Source: Paenibacillus lactis
GTDB lineage: Bacteria > Bacillota > Bacilli > Paenibacillales > Paenibacillaceae
Direction: 5' to 3'
Length of the DNA: 64,000 bases
NCBI RefSeq assembly: GCF_017873605.1
Contig: NZ_JAGGKI010000008.1
Coordinates: 1-64,000 of the forward strand
Under the pieces are notes generated by a model. It was given only the letters and a program-made list of their open reading frames with translations. It was not told the origin of the DNA and made no database searches. The first letter of the stretch is position 1. Every line of letters starts with the position of its first letter. Shown here one piece after another: positions 17,473 to 26,606 of the stretch. Position numbers and translations under genes: made by a program.

Positions 17473-19323
17473 TTGACGACAGAAACAAACCATACGCAGC
17501 CTCCGCGACCGGAATATCCGAGGCCCCAGTTCATGCGCAAGGCATGGCTGAGCCTTAATGGAGAGTGGGAATTCGGATTTGACGACGGAGACGTCGGCGA
17601 GCAGGAACGGTGGTATGAGGCGGACGGCTCCGCTTCATTCCCCCGAAAGATCAACGTGCCCTTCGCGTTCCAAAGCAAGCTGAGCGGCATCGGGGATCCC
17701 TCTTTCCATGACGTGGTGTGGTATCGAAGAAGCTTTCACATCCCGGATAATTGGAAGGGAAAAACCATTCTGCTTCATTTCGGCGCCGTCGATTATCTGG
17801 CAAAGGTCTGGGTTAACGGGCAGCTTGCGGCTGTTCATGAAGGGGGCCACACACCGTTTCAAGCGGATATTACCCGCTTCCTCGTTGAAGGGAGCAACAC
17901 GCTGGTGGTCAGGGCCGAGGACTTCAGCCGTGATGTTACGCTGCCGAGGGGAAAGCAATACTGGCTTGAGAAATCGGCCAGCATCTTCTACACGCGGACG
18001 ACGGGCATTTGGCAGAGCGTCTGGCTGGAGCCTTTATCCGCCGTGCACCTTAGAAAAACGGTGGTTACGCCGGATATCGATCGGAATGAAATCCGGATTC
18101 GCACCTTCGTTGAAGGATTGAAGGCGGCAGATGATATAAAGCTTCAGGTTACCGTAGCGTACGGGAACGAAGTCGTGGCCGAGGATCAATATTCGATCCG
18201 CAGCGGCGAGCAGCTGCGGACCATCGGCCTCGGGGATTTCACGGATCATGGCCTTGGGCGGCTGTGGAGCCCCGAGCATCCGAATCTGTACGATTTGGAG
18301 CTTCGGCTCGTATGCGGCGGAGAGGTCGTCGATGAGGTTGCCAGCTATTTCGGCATGCGGAAGGTGTCGATCGAGGACGGCAAGCTGTGCTTGAATAACC
18401 GGCCGTATTATCAAAGACTGGTGCTGGACCAGGGGTATTTTCCGGAAGGCATCCTAACCGCTCCTTCGGACGATGCGCTGAGACGCGACGTGGAGCTGAC
18501 CAAGGAGATGGGCTTCAACGGCGTGAGGAAGCACCAGAAGACGGAGGATCCAAGATTCCTTTATTGGTGCGACCGGCTCGGGCTGCTTGTGTGGAGCGAG
18601 GCGGCGAATGCGTATGACTATTCCGAAGAATATGTGCGCCGCTTCACCAAGGAATGGCAGGAGATCATCGAGCGGGATTATAACCACCCGTGCATCGTCA
18701 CCTGGGTTCCGCTGAATGAAAGCTGGGGAATCCCGAATGTCCGCATGGACAGCCGGCAGCAGCAGCACGGGTTGGCCATGTATCATTTGACGAAATCGCT
18801 GGATGATACGCGGCCGGTGGTGTACAACGACGGCTGGGAGCATATGACCACCGACCTGGTCACGATTCACGACTATGAGAGCCGTCAAGAGGTGCTGGAG
18901 AAGCGGTATAAGAGCGTGCAATCCGCCGTGGAAGCGATGCCGGCCAACCGCAGCATTTTCGTCGGAGGCGCTTCCTATCAAGGGCAGCCCATTCTCGTAT
19001 CGGAGTTTGGAGGCATCGCCTTCAAGAAGAGCGAGTGGGAGGGCTGGGGATACTCGGGGGCGGACAGCGAGGAGGATTTCCTGATCCGGCTCAAGGCCGT
19101 CGTCGACCCGATGCTGACCTCGCCGGTCGTTCAAGGCTACTGTTATACGCAGCTGACCGATGTCGAGCAGGAGATCAACGGTCTGCTCACCTACGACAGG
19201 CGGCCGAAAGCGCCGCTTGCGAAGATCCGCGGGATTATGACGGGGACGCTAACCGAGCCGCTTAGTCCGGAACCGGATATGCGTACCGAGTCGCAGCAGG
19301 CTGATCCCGAAATGGCAAGATAG
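17473..19323 (+). CDS. GH2 glycosidase, first tandem copy
   Basis: A cytosolic retaining glycosidase of family GH2, about 616 residues. It has an N-terminal jelly-roll sugar-binding domain (WLSLNGEWEFGFD to DFSRDVTLPRGKQYW), an Ig-like sandwich domain, and a TIM barrel. The acid/base Glu is in VPLNESWG and the likely nucleophile Glu in SEFGGI. There is no signal peptide. GTG 17461 overlaps its own AGGAG site; TTG 17473, 11 nt after AGGAG, is preferred. GH2 covers beta-galactosidase, beta-glucuronidase, beta-mannosidase and arabinosidase activities, and the specificity is not determinable here. It closes the importer operon and is paralogous to the next gene. Confidence 0.9.
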   Translation: MTTETNHTQPPRPEYPRPQFMRKAWLSLNGEWEFGFDDGDVGEQERWYEADGSASFPRKINVPFAFQSKLSGIGDPSFHDVVWYRRSFHIPDNWKGKTILLHFGAVDYLAKVWVNGQLAAVHEGGHTPFQADITRFLVEGSNTLVVRAEDFSRDVTLPRGKQYWLEKSASIFYTRTTGIWQSVWLEPLSAVHLRKTVVTPDIDRNEIRIRTFVEGLKAADDIKLQVTVAYGNEVVAEDQYSIRSGEQLRTIGLGDFTDHGLGRLWSPEHPNLYDLELRLVCGGEVVDEVASYFGMRKVSIEDGKLCLNNRPYYQRLVLDQGYFPEGILTAPSDDALRRDVELTKEMGFNGVRKHQKTEDPRFLYWCDRLGLLVWSEAANAYDYSEEYVRRFTKEWQEIIERDYNHPCIVTWVPLNESWGIPNVRMDSRQQQHGLAMYHLTKSLDDTRPVVYNDGWEHMTTDLVTIHDYESRQEVLEKRYKSVQSAVEAMPANRSIFVGGASYQGQPILVSEFGGIAFKKSEWEGWGYSGADSEEDFLIRLKAVVDPMLTSPVVQGYCYTQLTDVEQEINGLLTYDRRPKAPLAKIRGIMTGTLTEPLSPEPDMRTESQQADPEMAR

Positions 19324-19337
19324 GCTTTTGTAAATAA

Positions 19338-19464
19338 GGATTTTGCAAGAATCCACAGAGCGACTTTCAATCAGCAATATATAGAGCGAAACGGTTTAGT
19401 TCGTCTATATATTGTACCCTGGAGCGGCTTGAATCGAATTTTGCAAAATGCTGAAATATAAAAC
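19338..19464 (+). repeat. Conserved 127-nt non-coding element, copy A
   Basis: This stretch aligns without gaps to 27492-27618; by hand count about 99 of 127 positions agree. It starts with a GGATTTTGCA hairpin-like segment and ends with GAATTTTGCAAA. The core CGAAACGGTTTAGTTCG has CGAA/TTCG arms. In this copy the core is extended by a 10-bp stem AATATATAGA/TCTATATATT, which copy B lacks. It lies 25 nt upstream of the second GH2 start codon. It could be a promoter/operator module, a leader RNA or a small repeat. Confidence 0.7.
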
Positions 19465-19489
19465 AATCCAGACATAAAAGGAGTAGACC

Positions 19490-21238
19490 ATGACTCATTC
19501 ATCTAATATCCCGCGCCCCGAGTACCCGAGACCCCAATGGGTCCGGTCCGATTGGGCCAATCTGAACGGCCAGTGGCAATTTGAAATCGACCACGGCAAG
19601 AGCGGCAAGGACCGCGGCCTGACGGATCCCGGATACCAGCTGTCCGGGACGATCACGGTGCCTTTCTGTCCGGAGAGCAAGCTCTCCGGCGTAGAATATA
19701 AAGACTTTATGGCCGCTGTATGGTATAAACGGGCGTTCACCGTGCCGGAAGGCTGGGCCGGGGGCAGGATCCTGCTCCACTTCGGCGCCGTCGATTATGC
19801 AGCCGAGGTATGGGTGAACGGGACGGTTGCCGGCTCGCACCGCGGAGGGTACACGCCGTTTAGCTTCGACATTACGTCCCATGTCGTGCCGGGCAGCAAC
19901 GTCATTACGGTATATGCGGAGGACGACGTTCGTTCGGGGCGCCAGCCGAGAGGCAAGCAGAGCGGGTTATACCACTCGCACGGCTGCGACTACACCCGTA
20001 CGACAGGGATATGGCAGACGGTATGGCTTGAGCATGTGCCAAAGGCTTATATGGCGTCGATGAAATTGGTGGGGGATCCGGATAATGCCTGCGTGCATCT
20101 CGAGATTGCGGTCGAAGGGAGTGCGGCCGGGGAGCGGCTTGCCGCTTCCGCCTATTTCGACGGCCGGCTTGTCGGCGAAGCCGGCGCGATCGTATCCGGA
20201 CCTTCGGTTAAGCTGACCGTTCCCTTGTCGGAGATCCATCTGTGGGAAGCAGGAAACGGACGGCTGTACGACCTGGCCCTGTCTTTGACCGACCAGGGCA
20301 GCCCAAGCGATTCCGTCCAATCGTATTTCGGTCTTCGGACCCTACGTCTTGACGGCATGGCATTCCGGATTAACGGCAAATCCGTGTTTCAGCGCCTTGT
20401 GCTGGACCAAGGCTTTTATCCGGACGGCATCTACACGGCGCCGAGCGATGAGGATCTTCGCAGGGATATAGAGCTCTCCATGGAGCTCGGTTTTAACGGG
20501 GCCAGGCTTCACGAGAAAATCTTTGAGCCGCGCTTCCTGTACTGGGCGGATCGCCTAGGCTATCTGGTATGGGGCGAGCACGCGAACTGGGGCTTGGATA
20601 TCACGACGACTGAAGCGGTGTCCCGTTTTCTGCCGGAATGGCTGGAAGGCGTAGAGCGGGATTTCAATCATCCCGCGCTTGTCGGCTGGTGCCCGTTTAA
20701 CGAAACGTGGGATAAGGATGGCACGAAGCAGCATAACGATGTCCTTCGCATTGTTTACGAGGTGACGAAGCGAATGGATCCAACCCGTCCGGTGATCGAC
20801 ACCAGCGGGAACTTCCATGTCGTCACCGATATCTTCGACATTCATGACTATGATCAGAATCCGGAGACGTTCCGCCAAAAATTTGAGTCGATGAAGGACG
20901 GCGGCGAGGTTTACAATACGTTTCCGAACCGGCAAACCTATGGAGGGCAGCCGTATTTCGTCAGCGAGTACGGCGGGATATGGTGGAACCCGGACCAAAG
21001 GGACGGGAAGGCCTGGGGGTACGGCGAGAGACCGGCTTCCGAAGAAGAATTCCTTGCGCGTTACGAGGGTTTAACGAGCACGCTGCTGGATCATCCGATG
21101 ATGTTCGGATTCTGTTACACGCAGCTGTACGACGTGGAACAGGAAGTCAACGGGTTGTATACCTACGAAAGAAAGGCGAAGTTTGACCCCGAGGTCATCC
21201 GCCGCATCAATTCGCGTAAAGCGGCCATCGAGGATTGA
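19490..21238 (+). CDS. GH2 glycosidase, second tandem copy
   Basis: The 582-residue cytosolic GH2 enzyme is a paralogue of the preceding gene. Both begin RPEYPRPQ and share the LHFGAVDY and LDQGxxPxGIxTAPSD segments. Catalytic candidates are the Glu in CPFNETWD (acid/base) and the Glu in VSEYGGIWW (nucleophile). An AAAGGAG site precedes the ATG. The gap before it carries the conserved 127-nt element, so this copy may be controlled separately from the importer operon. The pair probably removes different beta-linked sugars from the same imported oligosaccharide, which is inference. Confidence 0.9.
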   Translation: MTHSSNIPRPEYPRPQWVRSDWANLNGQWQFEIDHGKSGKDRGLTDPGYQLSGTITVPFCPESKLSGVEYKDFMAAVWYKRAFTVPEGWAGGRILLHFGAVDYAAEVWVNGTVAGSHRGGYTPFSFDITSHVVPGSNVITVYAEDDVRSGRQPRGKQSGLYHSHGCDYTRTTGIWQTVWLEHVPKAYMASMKLVGDPDNACVHLEIAVEGSAAGERLAASAYFDGRLVGEAGAIVSGPSVKLTVPLSEIHLWEAGNGRLYDLALSLTDQGSPSDSVQSYFGLRTLRLDGMAFRINGKSVFQRLVLDQGFYPDGIYTAPSDEDLRRDIELSMELGFNGARLHEKIFEPRFLYWADRLGYLVWGEHANWGLDITTTEAVSRFLPEWLEGVERDFNHPALVGWCPFNETWDKDGTKQHNDVLRIVYEVTKRMDPTRPVIDTSGNFHVVTDIFDIHDYDQNPETFRQKFESMKDGGEVYNTFPNRQTYGGQPYFVSEYGGIWWNPDQRDGKAWGYGERPASEEEFLARYEGLTSTLLDHPMMFGFCYTQLYDVEQEVNGLYTYERKAKFDPEVIRRINSRKAAIED

Positions 21239-21379
21239 TATCCGGGAGCTTGCCATCCTGTGGCCGAAACGCGCTAAGCAGGAACTAATAATGCTGCCCG
21301 CAGCGGTTTCGAAGGCGGGCCGTGCCGAATAGCCGTTTTGGAGCATGATCATACATGTACCGAAAGGAACGTGAACCGG

Positions 21380-22780
21380 ATGATGAATAAGAATTTCAGG
21401 AACACCTTGCTGCTGTCGATATGCGCGCTGCTTGTTTTTCCGATCGGCCAGACCTCGCAAGCGGCCTCCGTTCAGAACAACTTCTATAACGTTGTCATGC
21501 AGGAGGGGGCAGACCCTTGGGTGTATAAGCATACGGACGGCTATTACTACTTCACGAAAACGACCGGCGGCAACGTGACGATCTGGAAATCCGCCCAGCT
21601 CACTACGATTGATGCGGCCCCTACAGCGGTGGTAAACACGGGCTGCTGCAACATTTGGGCACCGGAGCTGCATTACATTGACGGCGCCTGGTATATTTAC
21701 TACGCCAAGGATGACGGAGACAATGTCAATCACCGCATGTACGTCATGGAGAACAAATCGCCGGATCCGACCCAAGGCACGTGGGAATACAAGGGGCAGA
21801 TCACCGATCCGACGAACAAATGGGCGATTGACGGGACGGTGCTGCAGCACGGCGGGGAGCTGTATTTCATCTGGTCCGGCTGGGAAGGAGACGTCAACGT
21901 CCGTCAGAACCTGTACATCGCCCATATGAGCAATCCATGGACCATCGACTCGGAGCGGGTGGAGATATCCAGGCCGACGTACAGCTGGGAGACGAATCAT
22001 GTTCCCCATGTCAATGAAGGACCTCAGGTCATCGTCCGGGACGGTCTTATTCTTCTTGTCTATTCCGCAAGCGGAAGCTGGACCAACGACTATTGCTTGG
22101 GACTGATCACCGCCAGTGTATCCAGCGATCCTATGGATCCCGCTTCATGGACCAAGCGGGACCAGCCTATTTTCAAGTCCGGCAACGGGCTTTACGGTCC
22201 CGGCCACCATTCGTTCACGAAGTCTCCGGATGATACGGAGGACTGGATCATGTATCATGTAGCCAAATACAATAATGCCGGGTGGAACCGGGAGGTTCGG
22301 ATGCAGAAATTCACGTGGCATGCGGATGGCACGCCGAATCTCGGCGAACCGGTCGATCCGAACACGCCGATTCCTCTGCCTTCCGGCGAACCGGCCCATC
22401 TCCGGTATGAAGGGGAGGAGGGAGCTTTCGGCGGGGCGGCCTATGCATCGGAAAGCCCGAACGGCTCAGGCGGCCTGAAGGCAGGTCATATTGATACCCC
22501 GGAGAGCTTCGTGGATTTTAACGTTCACGTCCAGGAGGCAGGCGAGTATATTTTGCTTGCGCGCACCGCCAACGGGACGGCCGGGGGCGGCTGGTCCTAT
22601 CTGCAGCTGAGCGTAAACTCGGGCGAGCCGAGCCGGTTCCACATCACGAATAAAGGCTGGGAGAATTGGGGGCTGTCCACAGCCAGAGTCCAACTGAAAG
22701 CCGGAGCCAACAAGATCCGGTTTACGAAAGGTGAAGGCTACGGCGAGATTGACTTCTTTGATATTAAACCGGCGAATTAA
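21380..22780 (+). CDS. Secreted GH43 glycosidase with C-terminal CBM6/35-like domain
   Basis: The 466-residue secreted enzyme starts at ATG 21380, 11 nt after AAAGGA. Its signal peptide reads FRNTLLLSICALLVFPIG and ends near QTSQAA. The GH43 propeller (about residues 35-335) keeps EGADPWVY, WAIDGTV and VNEGPQV, with the Asp, Asp and Glu of the family. A beta-sandwich carbohydrate-binding domain of about 130 residues follows (LRYEGEEGAFGGAA, to GEIDFFDI), resembling CBM6/CBM35. It should attack arabinan/arabinoxylan-like polymer outside the cell and so feed the importer. The exact bond specificity is unknown. Confidence 0.88.
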   Translation: MMNKNFRNTLLLSICALLVFPIGQTSQAASVQNNFYNVVMQEGADPWVYKHTDGYYYFTKTTGGNVTIWKSAQLTTIDAAPTAVVNTGCCNIWAPELHYIDGAWYIYYAKDDGDNVNHRMYVMENKSPDPTQGTWEYKGQITDPTNKWAIDGTVLQHGGELYFIWSGWEGDVNVRQNLYIAHMSNPWTIDSERVEISRPTYSWETNHVPHVNEGPQVIVRDGLILLVYSASGSWTNDYCLGLITASVSSDPMDPASWTKRDQPIFKSGNGLYGPGHHSFTKSPDDTEDWIMYHVAKYNNAGWNREVRMQKFTWHADGTPNLGEPVDPNTPIPLPSGEPAHLRYEGEEGAFGGAAYASESPNGSGGLKAGHIDTPESFVDFNVHVQEAGEYILLARTANGTAGGGWSYLQLSVNSGEPSRFHITNKGWENWGLSTARVQLKAGANKIRFTKGEGYGEIDFFDIKPAN

Positions 22781-22995
22781 GATGCAGGACACGGGTACCG
22801 CGTGATTGAAATGAAGGCGAATCCAATCGAGAGGGGCTTCCGGATTTTCCGGAGGTCCTTTTCCTTCCATTATTCATATTCCGCAATCGATCAGCATCAT
22901 GAAAAGCCAAGCGGCAGCACCGGCAGGCGTCATTGTTTTTCACTACCGTTCGAAGTAAGATGATTGTAACGATTAAGATAAAGGGGAGCGGATTC

Positions 22996-23943
22996 GTGCT
23001 GGAACTTAGTTTTAACGACCCGGAGAAGCTTGTTAAGGTAACCCATGCTTTGTCGACGCGTTCCCGGGTAGATATTCTTCGCCTCTTGAATTCCAAAAAC
23101 TTAAACATTATGGAAATCGCGGAGACGCTTAATCTTCCCGTATCGACCGTCGCCAGCAACATCAAGGTATTGGAAGCGGCAGAGCTGATCAATACGGAAT
23201 TGCTTCCGGCATCCCGCGGAGCGATGAAGGTATGCAGCCGGAATTACGATGACATTCATATCGCCCTTAATTTAAGGAATACCATGCCCAAAGGAGTCAT
23301 GCATGTCTATGAGGTGGACATGCCCATCGGGCATTACAGCGACTGCGAAGTGCACCCTACTTGCGGAATGGCGAATGCCGAAGGCTACATCATCAAGGAG
23401 GACGAACCGGCGAGCTTTTATCATCCGAAGCATGTGAACGCTCAAATCATCTGGCTGCGCAAAGGGTATTTGGAATATTTGCTGCCGATGGATATTCCGG
23501 CGGGTGCACGCATCGAATCGCTGGAGCTGTCGATGGAGATGTGCTCCGAGGCGCCCAATTACGACAATAACTGGCCTTCTAACATCTCGGTATGGGTGAA
23601 CGAAGTGGAGATCGGCATGTGGACCAGTCCCGGCGATTTCGGCGACCGGCGCGGAAAGCTCAATCCGAACTGGTGGTATGACTGGGCGACGCAGTATGGG
23701 TTTCTCAAAACATGGCGGGTCGATCATGAGAAGACGACGCTGGATATGGAGAAGATTTCCGACGTTACCTTAAGCGATCTTCGCATCTCGGAAAGCCCGA
23801 AATTGCGGCTGCGCATCGGCATCAAGCCCGATGCCGTACACCAGGGCGGGCTGAACCTGTTCGGTCGCCAATTCGGAGATCATGAGCAGAATATTTTGAT
23901 GCAGGTGAAATATACGATGGACCCGGAAGAGGAAGACGTTTAA
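22996..23943 (+). CDS. ArsR-type helix-turn-helix regulator with large C-terminal domain
   Basis: The 315-residue protein has an N-terminal winged helix (STRSRVDILRLLNSKNLNIMEIAETLNLPVSTVASNIKVLEAAELI) of ArsR type. The C-terminal part of about 230 residues is unlike simple ArsR repressors. It is rich in aromatic residues and beta-strands (NWPSNISVWVNEVEIGMW, SPGDFGDRRGKLNPNWWYDW), so it may bind a sugar. GTG 22996 with AAGGGGAG 7 nt upstream is clearly better than the TTG at 22933. It follows the glycosidase genes and is a likely local regulator of them. That assignment is from context only. Confidence 0.8.
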   Translation: MLELSFNDPEKLVKVTHALSTRSRVDILRLLNSKNLNIMEIAETLNLPVSTVASNIKVLEAAELINTELLPASRGAMKVCSRNYDDIHIALNLRNTMPKGVMHVYEVDMPIGHYSDCEVHPTCGMANAEGYIIKEDEPASFYHPKHVNAQIIWLRKGYLEYLLPMDIPAGARIESLELSMEMCSEAPNYDNNWPSNISVWVNEVEIGMWTSPGDFGDRRGKLNPNWWYDWATQYGFLKTWRVDHEKTTLDMEKISDVTLSDLRISESPKLRLRIGIKPDAVHQGGLNLFGRQFGDHEQNILMQVKYTMDPEEEDV

Positions 23944-23963
23944 AGTTGGATATTCGGCATTTG

Positions 23964-24004
23964 AAACGGCTGCACAGGAGGATTTTCTGTGGGCTGTTTT
24001 TTTT
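23964..24004 (+). terminator. Terminator after the ArsR-like regulator
   Basis: The stem 23964-23977 / 23987-23999 has 13 pairs, two of them G-T, with one bulged G and a GAGGATTTT loop. A T8 run follows. The AT-rich stretch to 24269 holds a small palindrome ATCCAAATTGGAT (24144-24156) and no recognisable gene. Confidence 0.82.
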
Positions 24005-24269
24005 CGTTTGAACTAAACATATTTTACGGTTAAGGAAGGAAGATGAAATTCAACTGATTATATATGACGTCATAATTAAAATATTTCGAACAAATAGGTC
24101 GTTATTAATTGCATTAATTCCATTTATAGTGTACATTAATGTTATCCAAATTGGATTTAAGAATCATATATGAGGTCGTTCAGCATCTGAGGTTGTAAGT
24201 ATCATTCTATGCAGGACCCGAAAGTCCATACGAATCAAATGAACGAGAACAAGAGAGGATGAGTGAGAC

Positions 24270-24449
24270 ATGTACCATTCCATGAAGCAAATCAATATGG
24301 GCGTTATCATTTGCAGGCATTGCAGCTCTCTAGTAGATACGGTGGACACTAATAAGATTGCCGTGTTTTACGGCGTGTGCGATAAGCCGGAATGCCGGCA
24401 GCTGCACAAGGCCGGCGAGGGATCGGTACGATCCGCAGACGCACCGTAA
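24270..24449 (+). CDS. SR1P-like micro-protein (GapA-binding peptide family)
   Basis: This is a 59-codon reading frame preceded by GAGAGG at 11-nt spacing. From residue 10 the peptide reads MGVIICRHCSSLVDTVDT, then FYGVCDKPEC. This closely follows the B. subtilis SR1P pattern: MG-I-C-xx-C, an acidic middle, LYG-C, then a last Cys pair. In B. subtilis SR1P is encoded on the dual-function sRNA SR1, binds GapA and stimulates RNase J1. Here ten extra N-terminal residues and an unusual C-terminal tail are predicted. An internal ATG at 24297 would give the family's usual start but lacks a ribosome site. The RNA itself may also act as an sRNA. Confidence 0.68.
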   Translation: MYHSMKQINMGVIICRHCSSLVDTVDTNKIAVFYGVCDKPECRQLHKAGEGSVRSADAP

Positions 24450-24519
24450 CGAAAGCGGATGCTGTGGGGATCTAGTCTAGGAACTAATTTTATCAGATGA
24501 GAAACTCGAGGATAATCAG

Positions 24520-24555
24520 AAGAAGGCAGCCGCTGTTCGAGCGCTGCCTTCTTTG
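24520..24555 (+). terminator. Terminator after the SR1P-like gene
   Basis: A 10-bp stem AAGAAGGCAG (24520-24529) pairs with CTGCCTTCTT (24544-24553), with an inner CGCT/AGCG pair. The T-run is short (TTT then GATTG). Nothing further was recognised up to 24830. Confidence 0.65.
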
Positions 24556-24849
24556 ATTGGAGAAACTAAGCGGCGGAATGAACCATTCTGAATTCCTGTT
24601 AGGCTATTAATAACCTTTCCAGACCAAAACATTGCAGAGGCAGGAGGGGGCGCGCACAATATTTGAAATTTCATCGCTTCCGTAACGCACCGCAATAAGT
24701 TTGCAACATGAGGCTGATATGATAAGGGTCAAGAAGGGAGAGGGAAATCCGGTTTGGCTTGTTGTGTTGAGGCAAATGACTTGTCCAGGTGTTCCCGACA
24801 GGCGTCTTGGTTAACGGCCGGATTTCCGCTCCGGAGGAGGAATCCATTG

Positions 24850-25266
24850 ATGAAAACTTATCCAGAATACAGCCGCGTCACGGATGGCAAAAAACACGCA
24901 AAGCTCATCTTGATTTTAGCTGTGGTCGCTTGCATTCGTCCGCTTATGAGCATGCTTGGCCTGCTGCAGCAAATCGGGCAGCCCGCCGGCAGCATTATTT
25001 TTACGGTTGCCATTTCCGTCGTATGGATTGCAGCTGCCGTGCTCGCGCGAGTGAAGCAGCCTGTAATGACGTTGATGTATACCGGCATTGTATACGGCAT
25101 TCTGGTCATCCTGATCAGTGCCGTTCTCTCGCCAATCCTGACCGGCGAGCTCCAAGGACCGGTGACGAATCCGTTTGCCATCGTCAGCGTTCTGATAACG
25201 AACGCCATTTGGGGGATCGTCACGGGCGGGATTGCTTTGGCGTGGATGCGTGCGGTCAAGCGATAA
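24850..25266 (+). CDS. Small four-helix membrane protein of unknown function
   Basis: A 138-residue protein with about four hydrophobic segments (LILILAVVACIRPLMSMLGLL, IIFTVAISVVWIAAAVLA, TLMYTGIVYGILVILISAV and IVSVLITNAIWGIVTGGIALAW) and a basic C-terminal end. A strong GGAGGAGG site precedes ATG 24850; the longer in-frame extension has no good start. I do not recognise the family. It stands alone between a weak terminator and a clear one. Confidence 0.7.
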   Translation: MKTYPEYSRVTDGKKHAKLILILAVVACIRPLMSMLGLLQQIGQPAGSIIFTVAISVVWIAAAVLARVKQPVMTLMYTGIVYGILVILISAVLSPILTGELQGPVTNPFAIVSVLITNAIWGIVTGGIALAWMRAVKR

Positions 25267-25344
25267 ACTGCTTATTGCAGCCCGGGGTCATGCTTGGGGA
25301 TTAGTTAGTCGCAAGCATGTAATCTTAAGAGCCAGAAATCGTGC

Positions 25345-25387
25345 AACCCATGATATGCCGGAAATCCCGGCGGGTCATGGGTTTTGT
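25345..25387 (+). terminator. Terminator after the small membrane protein gene
   Basis: The stem AACCCATGA/TCATGGGTT (25345-25353 with 25375-25383) encloses GCCGG/CCGGC and is followed by TTTTG. From here to 25680 no gene is visible. A 14-nt direct repeat TGCTCAGATCGCTG occurs at 25487-25500 and 25516-25529. Confidence 0.78.
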
Positions 25388-25724
25388 TTACCCGGCCGGA
25401 TAGGCCCGTATATCTTCACTGCCGTTCACCCCTGTTATTTTGTCACCTCCATATCATCACAGCTATATCCCAGCTGCCCTAACCACTGCTCAGATCGCTG
25501 GAGCTCAGGTCCTGATGCTCAGATCGCTGCCTCCTATATCCTGTCTTAAATATTATGCTAGTCTCAGGCATGCAAAGCTAAATCCGGCGTATGCTCTAAG
25601 TCCGAAGGCAAGGCACTTAGGAAACAATAGCTTATTTTACATAACGATCTACTAAAGGGGACGTTCGGATAACATTCTCTTACTATAATGGATCTGATAC
25701 AAAACGCATAAGGAGAGTGTGAAG

Positions 25725-26606
25725 ATGAAGCTGGCGATCCTTGGAGATTTGCATTATCACGAGGCGGACGAACAGATTGGCGCATGGGTGATGGCGAGGG
25801 ATGCGTTTTATACAAGAATGCTGCACCATTTCATGAGTGCTGAAGCGGATATGCATATTTCGCTCGGTGATCTTACGAATTTCGGTACGGTGAGAGAGAT
25901 CGATGAAGTCTATGGAATCATGGAGCGTTACGATGCGAACTTTGTTCATGTGCTCGGGAATCACGACACCTATTCCCAGTCCAAGCGGGATTTGCTCATG
26001 AGGACGGGCCAGGCCCGTTATCAGGCGCTCGACATGGAACAGGCAGTATTCGTATTTTTGGACACGACGAGAGAGATGGATTTAACGAACTGGGGAGGCT
26101 GGCTTGACGAGGAGCAGCTGAGCTGGTTCGAGCATATCGTTGTCAGCTCCGGCACGAAGCCGATGCTTGTGTTCGCGCATCACCCGGTGCATCTGACCAC
26201 GACAGGATCGGATCGGGATAAAGGCTCGATTGACCCTTCGATCGATATGTGGCGGATTTTAAGCCAAAAACAGGGCCCAGCCGTATACTTCAACGGGCAT
26301 ACCCATGTCGATTCCATTACGAAACAGAACAACTGGACCTTCGTGCAGCTGTCCGCTTGCTTGGACCAGCACGCTTATCGGATCGTCGAAATGGAAGGCG
26401 ATTATATTCACATCCATGCCGTCGACATTGATGACATGGAGCTATCGAGGCAGCTTCCCGAAATTCACCGCCATATGAAGCACTTTAGTCCGAATGCAAA
26501 TGCAAGAGGTGGGGAGCTTGAGCGGGCGTGCAGCATTTTGCTCGCGAGAGGAGACGCCGAGCTTGAAAATACTACAGCAGTGAAGGCTGGCAGCAGCCAT
26601 GGTTAA
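25725..26606 (+). CDS. GpdQ-like calcineurin-type phosphodiesterase
   Basis: A cytosolic 293-residue dinuclear-metal phosphoesterase. Metal ligands are visible in GDLHYHE, GDLTNFG, GNHDTY, HHPVH and NGHTHVD, the order found in GpdQ/CpdA class III phosphodiesterases. ATG 25725 lies 9 nt after AAGGAG; the GTG six bases upstream is too close. A TATAAT box at 25684-25689 suggests a promoter with a weak -35. The downstream glpP and Ugp-like genes suggest it hydrolyses glycerophosphodiesters to glycerol 3-phosphate. That substrate is inferred from context. It overlaps glpP by 8 nt. Confidence 0.82.
   Translation: MKLAILGDLHYHEADEQIGAWVMARDAFYTRMLHHFMSAEADMHISLGDLTNFGTVREIDEVYGIMERYDANFVHVLGNHDTYSQSKRDLLMRTGQARYQALDMEQAVFVFLDTTREMDLTNWGGWLDEEQLSWFEHIVVSSGTKPMLVFAHHPVHLTTTGSDRDKGSIDPSIDMWRILSQKQGPAVYFNGHTHVDSITKQNNWTFVQLSACLDQHAYRIVEMEGDYIHIHAVDIDDMELSRQLPEIHRHMKHFSPNANARGGELERACSILLARGDAELENTTAVKAGSSHG

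Noticed and set aside
19371..19418. Long AT-rich hairpin in copy A as a conserved RNA structure
   Set aside because: The outer 10-bp stem is absent from copy B at the same alignment positions. Only the small CGAA/TTCG stem is shared.
25487..25529. CRISPR-like repeat (TGCTCAGATCGCTG twice)
   Set aside because: Only two 14-nt units with a 15-nt gap and no cas genes. It is too short and too few to be an array.
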